From assembly GCF_033170155.1 (NCBI RefSeq), contig NZ_CP137079.1:62001-126000 (forward strand): a stretch of DNA of 64,000 nucleotides, read 5' to 3'. The stretch's first letter is position 1. The number at the start of each line of letters is the position of its first letter. The notes below the pieces were generated by a model that searched no databases, was not told where the DNA came from, and worked only from the letters and a program-made list of their open reading frames with translations. This stretch comes from Raineyella sp. W15-4. GTDB lineage: Bacteria > Actinomycetota > Actinomycetes > Propionibacteriales > Propionibacteriaceae. The translations under genes and the position numbers were made by a program. Of the stretch, positions 17,774-25,357 are shown one piece after another.

Positions 17774-19423
17774 TCAGGCGTACTGCGTCTGGAACTGCTC
17801 CTCGAGTTCCTCCAGGGAGGAGTGCTTGGTCTCGGGGACCACCCGGATCATCCAGATGATGGCGATGACGTTCAGTGCAGCGAAGATCGCGTATGTCCCC
17901 ACCGGGCCGATGTACTGCATCATCGAGGGGAAGACGAAGGTGATGATCGCGTTCGAGACCCAGATGCACAGTACGGCGAACCCCATCGCGACACCGCGGA
18001 TCTTCGCCGGGAACAGTTCAGACATCACGACCCAGGTCCCGGGTGCGTTGCCGCTCTGCATGAAGAGCATGTAGAGGGCGATGACCGCCACGACGAGGTA
18101 GGGCACGAACGGTGGCATCGAGGCCAGGACGTTGCCCTTGGCATCCAGGTGAGGGTTGATGCCGAAGTAGAAGACTGCCGTCATCACGATCAGCATGACC
18201 GTCAGCCCGATCGTCCCGCCGATCAGGACGGTGCGCCGGTTGAGTTTCGCCAGCAGCCACAGGCCGGTCGCCGACCCTACCACCGACGCGACGCCGGTGA
18301 TCACCGTCAGGGTGATGGCCGCCTGGGTGCCGAACCCGGCTGCCTGCAGCACTTTGGGGGCGTAGTACATCATCGTGTTCACGCCGGTGGTTTGGTTGAA
18401 GATGCCGATCAGGCAGCCGATGATCAACAGCTTGCGGGTCCATCTGGTGGAGAAGCACATCCCGAGGTTCCACTTGGCGATCTCCTCCTCACGGCGATGG
18501 AGTTCGACGATCTCGTCGATCTCGTCAGTGACGTCCTCGTGCTCGGGCCGGACGCGCTTGAGCTCGCCGATCGCCTCGACGATCCGCAGGTTGATCGCGT
18601 GCCAGCGCGAGGATTCCGGCATCATCCGCATCCCGATCCACAGTGCCACTGCCGGGATGGAGGCCATCACCAGCATGTAGCGCCAGGTCTCGCCGTTGCC
18701 GGAAGCGATGGTGATGGAGTCCTGCACCGAGCGGAGCACTTCCCAGCTGTAGCTGTGGCCGGCCTCGATCGTCGTGGTCACGCCGTTGAGCACGGAGACG
18801 GTCCCCGGCACGACCGAACGGACCAGTGCCTCGGGACCGCCGGTGATGTTGGCGATTGCTGCGTTGACCACGAACGCCAGGAGTTGGCCGGTGACGATCA
18901 TCAGCTGGTCGACGCCGACGAGGGTGCCGCGGATGTGTTTGGGGGCTGTCTCGGCGAGGTAGACCGGGACGGTTGCGGAGGCGCCGCCGACGGCACAGCC
19001 GAGCACGAAGCGGGCGGGGTAGAGGATCCAGAGGTTGGGTGCCGTGGCGCATGCGATGGCGCCCAGGAAGAAGATCACCGCCAACACCAGGATGTTGTGG
19101 CGGCGCCCGAAGCGGTCGGAGAGACGTCCGCCGAAGAACGCGCCGAAAGCGCACCCGACAAGGAGGAAGAAGCCGACGAGCCCTTCCTCCACGGGGTCCA
19201 GGTAGAGCCCGTGGGCGGCTTCGGGCATCTGCATGTACGGAAGTGCACCGGAGATGACGCCGGTGTCGTAACCGAACAGGAGCGAACCGAGGGTGGCGAT
19301 CACGGCGACGAACGTGACTGATCGGCGTCTACCCGACGGAGGCGTGGACCGGACGAGTTCGGCGACCTTGTCGCGCGAGAGGTCAGCCGGGTTCAGGGGG
19401 CTAGGTTTCGAGGTGGACGACAT
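17774..19423 (-). CDS. MFS sugar porter (cyclitol/monosaccharide:H+ symporter type)
   Basis: Membrane protein of 549 residues with 12 predicted segments and the sugar-porter signatures. These are GYDTGVISGALPYM in TM1, GGRLSDRFGRRHN between TM2 and TM3, MPESSRWH after TM6, and a C-terminal VPETKHSSLEELEEQF. It is longer than the usual ~470 because of insertions between TM5 and TM6 (SWEVLRSVQDSITIA region). ATG 19423, or the adjacent 19426, follows GAGGAGA. The neighbours encode a Gfo/Idh/MocA dehydrogenase and a TIM-barrel isomerase, as in inositol, levoglucosan or keto-sugar utilisation. It most likely imports that substrate. Confidence 0.9.
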   Translation of the reverse strand: MSSTSKPSPLNPADLSRDKVAELVRSTPPSGRRRSVTFVAVIATLGSLLFGYDTGVISGALPYMQMPEAAHGLYLDPVEEGLVGFFLLVGCAFGAFFGGRLSDRFGRRHNILVLAVIFFLGAIACATAPNLWILYPARFVLGCAVGGASATVPVYLAETAPKHIRGTLVGVDQLMIVTGQLLAFVVNAAIANITGGPEALVRSVVPGTVSVLNGVTTTIEAGHSYSWEVLRSVQDSITIASGNGETWRYMLVMASIPAVALWIGMRMMPESSRWHAINLRIVEAIGELKRVRPEHEDVTDEIDEIVELHRREEEIAKWNLGMCFSTRWTRKLLIIGCLIGIFNQTTGVNTMMYYAPKVLQAAGFGTQAAITLTVITGVASVVGSATGLWLLAKLNRRTVLIGGTIGLTVMLIVMTAVFYFGINPHLDAKGNVLASMPPFVPYLVVAVIALYMLFMQSGNAPGTWVVMSELFPAKIRGVAMGFAVLCIWVSNAIITFVFPSMMQYIGPVGTYAIFAALNVIAIIWMIRVVPETKHSSLEELEEQFQTQYA

Positions 19424-19535
19424 CATTGTCTCCTCAGGGTGTCTCGTCATCAATGACGGGTCGGTGTGCGGGGTTCTGGCGCCGGCACACCGTGGATTCA
19501 CGGGTTTCGCTTTGACTGGCCATCAAACAGTCGGC

Positions 19536-19587
19536 CACCGGTCAGATGAACTGGCCGGTGCCCGGGACAGGGCAAGCCCTGCCCCGG
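19536..19587 (-). terminator. Two tandem intercistronic hairpins
   Basis: 19536-19560: CACCGGTCAG / CTGGCCGGTG, ten pairs with one G-U and a 5-nt loop. 19561-19587: CCCGGG-A-CAGGGC / GCCCTG-C-CCCGGG, twelve GC-rich pairs, one mismatch and a tiny AA-centred loop. They lie in the 211-nt gap between the isomerase stop and the MFS start. No T-run follows, so attenuation or mRNA processing is as likely as termination. Confidence 0.65.
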
Positions 19588-19634
19588 GCGGTGCCGCGGT
19601 GGCTGCGGCACTGATCGATCACCTGCTGCTGGGT

Positions 19635-20636
19635 TCAGCCGATCAACGCGGCGGCCGCGAGCAGGTTCTTCGCCGAGATCTGGAGGCCCTCGACGTTGCC
19701 GTAGTCGGCGTCCTCGTGCTCGATGTTGACGACCATGTCCGGGTTGGCGGCCTGGATCGTCCGCAGGAACTCCGCCCAGTACGCGGTGTCGTGACCGAGG
19801 CCGAAGGCGACGAAGCGCCATGCCGGGTCCTGTGGCCAGGCCGTGCACCAGTAGCTCTCCGCAACCGGGACCTTGCCCTCGGCCTCGGCGGGGACGTGCC
19901 CGAAGTCGGTGTCGAGGACGCCACGGTAGGCGGCACCCGGGAAGACCTTGGTGTCCTTGGCATGGACGTGCGCGACCAGGGAACCGAGGCGCTTGACGGC
20001 CTCGATCGGCTCGGCCTGCTGCCAGAACAGATGCGAGGGATCCATGTTGACCTTGATGTTCGTCGCGCCGGTCTCCTCGATCAGACGCTCGAAGGAGGGA
20101 ACGTTGAAGACGAGGTTGCGGGGGTGCAGCTCGAGGCAGACGTTGACACCGTTGTCCCGGGCCAGGGCGTCGATCTCCTTGAAGAATGGGACGGCGACGG
20201 TCCACTGGTAGTCGAGGATCTCCATGTCGATCCCGTTCCAGGGGTTGACGACCCACGTGGGGTACTTCGCGGTGGCGTCGGTGCCGGGGGTGCCGGACAT
20301 CGTTACCACCTCCTTGACGCCCAGGGCGCCGGCCGTACGGATGGCGCGGCGGAGGTCTGCGGCGTGCAGGAGGCCCTCGTTGGGCAGCGGGGAGATCGGA
20401 TTGCCGTTCGCGTTGAGGCCGGTGAGCTCGATGCCGTGTTCGGCGAAGATACCGAGGTAGTCGTCGCGGGCGGTCGCCGAGCCGAGGATGGTCTCGGCCG
20501 GGCAGTGGGGCGAGGGGATGAACCCCCCGACGTTGACCTCCGCGCCGGACAGGCCGGCGCCCTTGAGGACGTCAAGTGCCTCACCGAGGGACCGGTCGTG
20601 GAGGCAGGCGGTGTAGGCGCCGTAGCTGATAGACAT
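19635..20636 (-). CDS. Sugar phosphate isomerase/epimerase-type TIM-barrel protein
   Basis: Xylose-isomerase-like TIM barrel of 333 residues (AP endonuclease family 2 superfamily, as in IolE/IolI). The expected metal ligands are visible in order: Glu in VCLELHPRN, Asp in KVNMDPSHL, His in VAHVHAKD and Glu in VVNIEHEDAD. The start is MSISYGAYTACLHDRSLGEAL. It lies 48 nt after the Gfo/Idh/MocA gene in the same direction. A role in isomerising, epimerising or dehydrating a keto-sugar made by that enzyme is likely; the substrate is not identified. Confidence 0.85.
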   Translation of the reverse strand: MSISYGAYTACLHDRSLGEALDVLKGAGLSGAEVNVGGFIPSPHCPAETILGSATARDDYLGIFAEHGIELTGLNANGNPISPLPNEGLLHAADLRRAIRTAGALGVKEVVTMSGTPGTDATAKYPTWVVNPWNGIDMEILDYQWTVAVPFFKEIDALARDNGVNVCLELHPRNLVFNVPSFERLIEETGATNIKVNMDPSHLFWQQAEPIEAVKRLGSLVAHVHAKDTKVFPGAAYRGVLDTDFGHVPAEAEGKVPVAESYWCTAWPQDPAWRFVAFGLGHDTAYWAEFLRTIQAANPDMVVNIEHEDADYGNVEGLQISAKNLLAAAALIG

Positions 20637-20684
20637 GGTGGTGACTCCTTTGTCCTTGTCGTGTGGAGTTGATCGGTCGGGTGG

Positions 20685-21869
20685 TCAGGAGATCGCGATC
20701 TCGGCCCCGCCGTTGGCGGCGGAACGGGCGATGGCGTCGGCGATACGCAGCTCCCGGTAGCCGTCGGCGAAGGTGGCGCACCTGGGCAGTGCTCCTTCGG
20801 TGACTCCGGCCACTTGCTGCAGGAAGGCATAGGCCTGGTAGGTGAATTGCTCGATCTGGGTCAGGCCCACCCCGCCGAACGCCATCGAGGACCCCCGGCC
20901 GAAGTACGGGAAGTCGGGGTTGACGAGGACCTGACGGGGCCCGGCGATACCGGCAGGCGCGCTGGCATCGTCGAGGAAGATCTCACCGGTGCGGGCCAGG
21001 TCCCATCCGGCGCGTCCTTTGGTGCCGAGTACCTCGATCCGCAGCGAGTTCGGCATGTTCCAGGCGACCCGCGAGCAGGAGAACGTGCCGACTGCGCCAC
21101 TGGCGAAGTGCGCCGTGAAGGTGGTCACATCGTCGTTCTCCACAGCCTCCTTCTCCCCGTCGGCGTCGGATGTCGTCCCACGCGTCACGTGACCGCGGGC
21201 CTTGGGGCGCTCCTTGATGACGGTCGACATCACCGCTCCGGAGACAGACGTCAGCGGCCCACTCACCAGCTCCGCGGCATCGATGAGGTGGGACCCGACA
21301 TCTCCCAGGGCGCCGGAGCCCATCGGGCCCTTGTAGCGCCACGCGATCGGGGTGTTGGGGTCGACGCCGTAGTCACACCAGTAGCGGCCATCGATGTGGG
21401 CGATCTGGCCGAGGTGGCCCTCGTGCACCAGTTTGGCGATCTCGGCCAGGGCGGCGTTGCGACGGAACGTGAACCCGACCGCGGTGACGGCCTCGGCCGC
21501 GGCCTCGGCGTCGGCCATGGCCTTGGCGTTCTCCAGAGTGTCGGCCAGTGGCTTCTCACACAGCACGTGCTTGCCGGCCCGGATCAGGGCCTCGGCAATC
21601 TCGCGGTGCAGGGCATTACCGACGACGATCGAGACGATGTCGATGTCGGGGTCCTCGGCCACCGCTCGCCAGTCCGTCACCGCCTTGTCGTACCCGTAGC
21701 GCTGGGCGGCGTCCTCGGCGAACGGGAGATAGGCGTCTGCGATCGTGGAGAGGCGAATCTTGGGCAGACCCAGGTCGAAGACCGTGCCGACCTGGCGCCA
21801 CGCATTGGCGTGGGTTGTGCCGGCCATGCCGGCCCCGATCACAGCGACATTGAAAGTTTGCTCGGACAT
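20685..21869 (-). CDS. Gfo/Idh/MocA family oxidoreductase
   Basis: NAD(P)-dependent sugar/cyclitol dehydrogenase of 394 residues. The Rossmann loop is VIGAGMAGTTHANAW (about residues 10-24), the family motif is LCEKPLAD, and the substrate domain carries WRYKGPMGSGALGDVGSHLID. The catalytic Lys is in EKP and a His lies in the SHLID helix. It resembles the levoglucosan-, inositol- and keto-glycoside-processing branch. ATG 21869 follows ACGGAGG. It is the first gene after a recognisable promoter and operator, so the operon runs oxidoreductase, isomerase, MFS porter and probably LacI. Confidence 0.9.
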   Translation of the reverse strand: MSEQTFNVAVIGAGMAGTTHANAWRQVGTVFDLGLPKIRLSTIADAYLPFAEDAAQRYGYDKAVTDWRAVAEDPDIDIVSIVVGNALHREIAEALIRAGKHVLCEKPLADTLENAKAMADAEAAAEAVTAVGFTFRRNAALAEIAKLVHEGHLGQIAHIDGRYWCDYGVDPNTPIAWRYKGPMGSGALGDVGSHLIDAAELVSGPLTSVSGAVMSTVIKERPKARGHVTRGTTSDADGEKEAVENDDVTTFTAHFASGAVGTFSCSRVAWNMPNSLRIEVLGTKGRAGWDLARTGEIFLDDASAPAGIAGPRQVLVNPDFPYFGRGSSMAFGGVGLTQIEQFTYQAYAFLQQVAGVTEGALPRCATFADGYRELRIADAIARSAANGGAEIAIS

Positions 21870-21900
21870 TTGAACCTCCGTTGGTTCTGATCTGAAACGA

Positions 21901-21957
21901 ACTAACGCGCGTAAGTAGCTGTATTCGAGTATGTAGTAGCTGACTTTGTCCTGTCAA
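21901..21957 (-). promoter_or_regulatory. Sigma-70-type promoter with LacI-like operator
   Basis: On the minus strand TTGACA (21957-21952), an 18-nt spacer and CATACT (21933-21928) form the best housekeeping promoter in the window. Just downstream, 21901-21916 reads ACTTACGCGCGTTAGT, symmetric at 14 of 16 positions with a central CG, the usual form of a LacI-family operator. A repressor there would block transcript initiation or escape. Confidence 0.75.
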
Positions 21958-22064
21958 GTACGTGGGACGGCGAGGAGTTGCCCCCGGCGCCTTCGCGGGC
22001 TCTCAGCGCCGTCCGGCTACCGTCGGATCTCTTCGTACCTCTCGCCCCCCGATCCTGGGATGTC

Positions 22065-22718
22065 ATGACCTTCATCGCGCTCCTCCAGTCCATCCCGCCG
22101 CTGGCGGTCTACGTCGTCATCGGCCTACTGGTCGGCGTGGAGAGCATCGGCGTGCCGGTGCCGGGGGAGACCGCCCTGATCACCGGATCGGTGCTGAGCA
22201 CCCGGCCCGAGCTGCACATCTCCGGGATGTGGGTGGCGGTCGCCGCCTTCATCGGAGCGGTGATCGGCGACTCGATCGGCTACAGCGTCGGATGGCATTA
22301 CGGGCCAGCGCTGCTGGACCGGCTGGCGGCGCGCTTCCCGCGGCACATCACCGCGGACCGGATCGCGTACGCCGATCACCTCTTCGACCGCTACGGCACC
22401 GGAACGGTCTTCGTCGGCCGGTTCATCGCGCTGTTGCGGATGTTCGCCGGTCCGCTGGCGGGCACGCTGCGGTTGGCCTATCCGCGGTTCCTGATGGCGA
22501 ACGCCGCAGGAGCGGCCTGCTGGGCCGGTGGGATCGCCGTCGTCGTCCAATTGGTCGGCACTGCCGCCGACCGTTACCTCAAGGAGGCGAGCTGGGGTCT
22601 GCTGCTGGTGCTGTTGCTGGTCGGTCTGCTCGTCGGGCGGGTGGTCGGGCGCTCCTTCGAGCGGCGGGTCGAGGCGTACGCCGCCGAACGCCTCGCCGAG
22701 TCGGGGGAGTCGGAGTAG
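22065..22718 (+). CDS. DedA family membrane protein
   Basis: SNARE-associated/VTT-domain membrane protein of 217 residues. The motif ESIGVPVPGE (about residues 25-34) is the DedA acidic re-entrant loop, and GRFIALLRMFAGPLAG (about 125-140) carries the conserved Arg pair. DedA proteins support lipid-carrier recycling and membrane homeostasis. ATG 22065 is chosen because the segment before it has no membrane character and the family starts close to TFIALLQSIPPLAVYV. The C-terminus is charged. Confidence 0.88.
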   Translation: MTFIALLQSIPPLAVYVVIGLLVGVESIGVPVPGETALITGSVLSTRPELHISGMWVAVAAFIGAVIGDSIGYSVGWHYGPALLDRLAARFPRHITADRIAYADHLFDRYGTGTVFVGRFIALLRMFAGPLAGTLRLAYPRFLMANAAGAACWAGGIAVVVQLVGTAADRYLKEASWGLLLVLLLVGLLVGRVVGRSFERRVEAYAAERLAESGESE

Positions 22719-22904
22719 GGACGCTTCTCCCGTTCTCGTCGTGAGCCGCTCTCGTCGTGGGCCCCTCGTCATCCGTCGGCGCCCGGCTCGACGTCTTGGC
22801 TGCGTGTGCGGACCTTCCGGCGCAGCGTCGATCCGCGCCTCAGCGGGCCGAGTGCGTCCCGCTGGGACGTCCGGGGCGGATTGCGGCGTTCTGTCTGCCA
22901 GGAT

Positions 22905-22946
22905 CCTGGGTCTGTTGTCGAACGCAGGTTTCACCCCCCGGGTGAC
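22905..22946 (+). repeat. Left arm of an inverted-repeat element
   Basis: About 42 bp containing TCTGTTGTCGA and TTTCACCCCCCGGGTGAC. It matches the reverse complement of 23050-23090 at roughly 80 per cent with one gap. The inner part is itself a palindrome, TCACCC-CCC-GGGTGA. Confidence 0.8.
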
Positions 22947-23049
22947 CATCTGTGGCCGAGTGGCATCTGCCCCGCGGGTAAACACGGCGCCATTCCGTGC
23001 ATCTGTTCCGATAGCCAGCTCCGACGTTGGCCGCGAGAGCAGTCGGGCT

Positions 23050-23090
23050 GTCACCAGGGGGGTGAATTTCCGGCTCGACAACAGACCTGG
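23050..23090 (-). repeat. Right arm of an inverted-repeat element
   Basis: Reverse complement reads CCAGGTCTGTTGTCGA, then about 7 divergent bases, then ATTCACCCCCCTGGTGAC. It is separated from the left arm by 103 bp. A related solo copy lies at 6389-6424. Confidence 0.8.
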
Positions 23091-23217
23091 GGCGCACCAC
23101 GTCGGATCGGTTCGGCGCCATCGACACGCTGGAGCCATCGCCGGACCGGGCCTCTGCCCGCATGATGCGCTCGCGGGCGGGCGTCGGCGAGGTGGTCGGG
23201 GGCGGGCGGGCCAGGCC

Positions 23218-23880
23218 TCAGAAGCTCGAGGCGATCGACGCGAGCAGGTTGACCGTCGAGGCGAGCACCACGGCGCCGAGCAGGTAGCTGATCAGGGTGT
23301 GGCGCAGCACGGTCCGGCGGATCGTCTTGCTGGTCAGGGCGGTGTCGCTGACCTGGTAGGTCATCCCGAGGGTGAAGGACAGATAGGCGAAATCCTGGTA
23401 GTCCGGGTCCTCGTCCTGGTTGAAGTCGACGCCGCCGTCGCCGTCGTAGTAGAGCCGGGCGTAGCGCATCGTGAACAGGACGTGCACCAGCACCCAGGAC
23501 GCTGCCACGCACAGCACACCCAGCCCGGTCTCGATGATCGCCGTGGCGCCCTTCTGCGAGGATGCCGCCAGCAGCACGCCGACACCGACCAGACTGGCGA
23601 CCGAGGCGACCAGCAGGATGACGTCGGTGGGGCCCCGACCGGTGTCCTCCTCGGTGGCATGGGTCCGCGTCTCCACCGCGTCCATCCGGACGACGCTCGC
23701 CCAGGTCCAGGCGCAGTAGATGCCGGCGGTGACGATCCAGCCCGACACAGCGGCGGCCTCCGGACGCCAGGTGAGCAGGACCACCAGCCCGGCCAGCAGG
23801 CCGAGGACCACGCACGCGGCCAGCTTGACCAGCACCAACCGATGGAACGGGCGTGTCCCGCTCGGGCGTGTCGTGCTCAC
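23218..23880 (-). CDS. DUF1345 domain membrane protein
   Basis: Membrane protein of 220 residues with about five hydrophobic segments. Family-typical features are the TM2 segment with CAWTWASVVRMD, the acidic stretch GDGGVDFNQDEDPDYQDFAYLSFTLGMTYQVSDT, here described only by its ends and Asp/Glu-rich centre, and a terminal hydrophobic helix. GTG 23880 follows AGAGGAGA. It is divergent from the DUF808 gene, and a tandem repeat lies in the shared promoter region. Function unknown. Confidence 0.85.
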   Translation of the reverse strand: MSTTRPSGTRPFHRLVLVKLAACVVLGLLAGLVVLLTWRPEAAAVSGWIVTAGIYCAWTWASVVRMDAVETRTHATEEDTGRGPTDVILLVASVASLVGVGVLLAASSQKGATAIIETGLGVLCVAASWVLVHVLFTMRYARLYYDGDGGVDFNQDEDPDYQDFAYLSFTLGMTYQVSDTALTSKTIRRTVLRHTLISYLLGAVVLASTVNLLASIASSF

Positions 23881-23911
23881 TTCGTCTCCTCTCAGCGGCG
23901 GCCAGGATCGA

Positions 23912-23969
23912 ACCGCACGACCCTGTCTGGACCGGGCCGACCCTGTCTGGACCGCACGACCCTCTCTGG
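23912..23969. repeat. 19-20-bp tandem repeat in a divergent promoter region
   Basis: Three units of the form ACCG(CAC/GGCC)GACCCTGTCTGG start at 23912, 23931 and 23951, followed by a decayed fourth. It lies between the DUF1345 and DUF808 starts. Confidence 0.88.
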
Positions 23970-24129
23970 ACCGCGTGACCCGGATGTCACAGCGTGCTGC
24001 TAGTTTCGCTGCCGGGCGTGCGGGCGCGTCTCGTACGCTGCAGCGGCGTACGTCACGACGTCCGCGCCCCGAAGGCGTACGTCACCGCTCGTACGCAGGA
24101 CACAACGGACCGTACTCCGGGAGGATCCT

Positions 24130-25263
24130 ATGGCCGGTGGACTCGCCGCCCTGCTCGACGACGTGGCGATGATCGCCAAGGCCGCCAGCGCCACCAGCAC
24201 CAAGGCTGTCGGAGTGGTGGTCGACGACGCCGCGGTGACCCCGCAGTACGTGGCGGGGATCCATCCCAGCCGCGAGTTGCCCGTCATCTGGCGGATTGCC
24301 CGGGGCTCCCTGGTCAACAAGGCGATCCTGATCGTCGTCCTGCTCGTTCTCGACCACTTCCTGCCGGTGGTGCTCACCCCGCTGCTGATGCTGGGTGGTC
24401 TCTACCTGTCCTTCGAAGGGGCGGAGAAGCTGCTGGAGGCGGTCCGCAACGGGCGCCGGCGCTCTGGCCGGCCGAGGCGGGCTGCAGAGCCCGAACAGGC
24501 TGCACAGGCCGAACAGGCCGCGCGGGCCGAACACGCTCCGGAGGCCGAACAGCCGGTGCGAGCCGCACATGCCGTGCAGGCCGAACGGCGTGGTCCGGTC
24601 GTCGAGCAGGGCGCGGAGTCCGAACGCACCCTGGTCAACGGCGCGGTGCGGACCGACTTCATCCTGTCGGCCGAGATCATGGTGATCTCGCTGGCCACGG
24701 TGAACGCCAGCCGGGACGCGGCCATGCCGCTGCTGCCCAAGACGCTCACCCTGGCTCTGGTGGCGCTGGCGCTGACCGCGTTGGTATACGGCGTGGTGGC
24801 CCTGATCGTGAAGATGGACGACATCGGACTGGTGCTGAGCGGCCGCGACCGGCCGGTCGCCCGGCGCGTCGGCAGGGTGCTGGTCGCCGCGATGCCCACC
24901 GTGCTGTCGGTGTTGTCGACCGTCGGCATCGCCGCCATGCTCTGGGTCGGTGGGCACATCCTGGTCTCCGGGGCGAACACGCTGGGCTGGCACGCCCCCG
25001 CCGACCTGCTGCACCACCTGGCCGCCCCGGCGCACGAGGTGCCGGGGATCGGCGGCCTGCTGGCCTGGCTGATCGACACCCTCGGCTCGGCGGTGGTCGC
25101 GATCGTGATCGGCACCGTGCTCGCCGGGATCGCGCACCTGCTGCCGTTCCGCCGCCACGACGTGCACGAGGGTGCGGCAGACGAGGCCGGTGCCTCGGGT
25201 GCCTCGGGTCACGAGGGCGACCCGCAGGAGGATGCCGACCCGCAGGAGGATGCCGACCACTGA
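24130..25263 (+). CDS. DUF808 (YedI-like) membrane protein with an inserted Ala/Glu/Gln repeat
   Basis: Membrane protein of 377 residues. The conserved N-terminus ALLDDVAMIAKAASATSTKA and the segments LPLLPKTLTLALVALALTA-like and GIGGLLAWLIDTLGSAVVA identify the DUF808 family. After the segment FEGAEKLLEAVRNG about 45 residues of Ala, Glu, Gln and Arg in a near-heptad rhythm (EQAAQAEQAARAEHAPEAEQ) are inserted; the family core resumes at SAEIMVISLATV. The C-terminus carries DPQEDA twice, encoded by an exact 18-bp duplication (25219-25254). GGGAGGATCCT precedes the ATG. Role unknown. Confidence 0.85.
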   Translation: MAGGLAALLDDVAMIAKAASATSTKAVGVVVDDAAVTPQYVAGIHPSRELPVIWRIARGSLVNKAILIVVLLVLDHFLPVVLTPLLMLGGLYLSFEGAEKLLEAVRNGRRRSGRPRRAAEPEQAAQAEQAARAEHAPEAEQPVRAAHAVQAERRGPVVEQGAESERTLVNGAVRTDFILSAEIMVISLATVNASRDAAMPLLPKTLTLALVALALTALVYGVVALIVKMDDIGLVLSGRDRPVARRVGRVLVAAMPTVLSVLSTVGIAAMLWVGGHILVSGANTLGWHAPADLLHHLAAPAHEVPGIGGLLAWLIDTLGSAVVAIVIGTVLAGIAHLLPFRRHDVHEGAADEAGASGASGHEGDPQEDADPQEDADH

Positions 25264-25264
25264 C

Positions 25265-25355
25265 GGACGTTCCCGCGGGAACGCGCGGATCGCCTTCTGG
25301 CCGGCCCGGCGCATCGCAACCCCGACCCCGGCCGTGGACGTTCCCGCGGGAACGC
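25265..25355. repeat. Twin 20-bp palindromic repeats between convergent genes
   Basis: GGACGTTCCCGCGGGAACGC occurs at 25265-25284 and again at 25336-25355. Each holds the perfect 16-bp palindrome CGTTCCCGCGGGAACG. One starts 2 nt after the DUF808 stop, the other lies 2 nt beyond the copA stop. They may be short hairpin ends for each transcript or protein-binding sites. Confidence 0.9.
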
Positions 25356-25357
25356 AC

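Larger units (their letters stand above)
22719..23217. other. About 500-nt non-coding region with an inverted-repeat element
   Basis: No convincing gene on either strand; short open frames here are GC-driven. The main content is the 186-bp element with inverted arms at 22905-22946 and 23050-23090. The 5' part (22719-22900) and the 3' part (23091-23217) show nothing recognisable. Confidence 0.7.

Noticed and set aside
22840-23163. Small ORFs in the inverted-repeat region
   Set aside because: They exist on both strands, are Arg/Pro-rich and have no ribosome site or motif.
23900-23930. GGATCGAACC resembling the T-arm of a minus-strand tRNA
   Set aside because: No 5-bp T-stem, acceptor stem, anticodon arm or D arm can be formed around it; it is part of a tandem repeat region.
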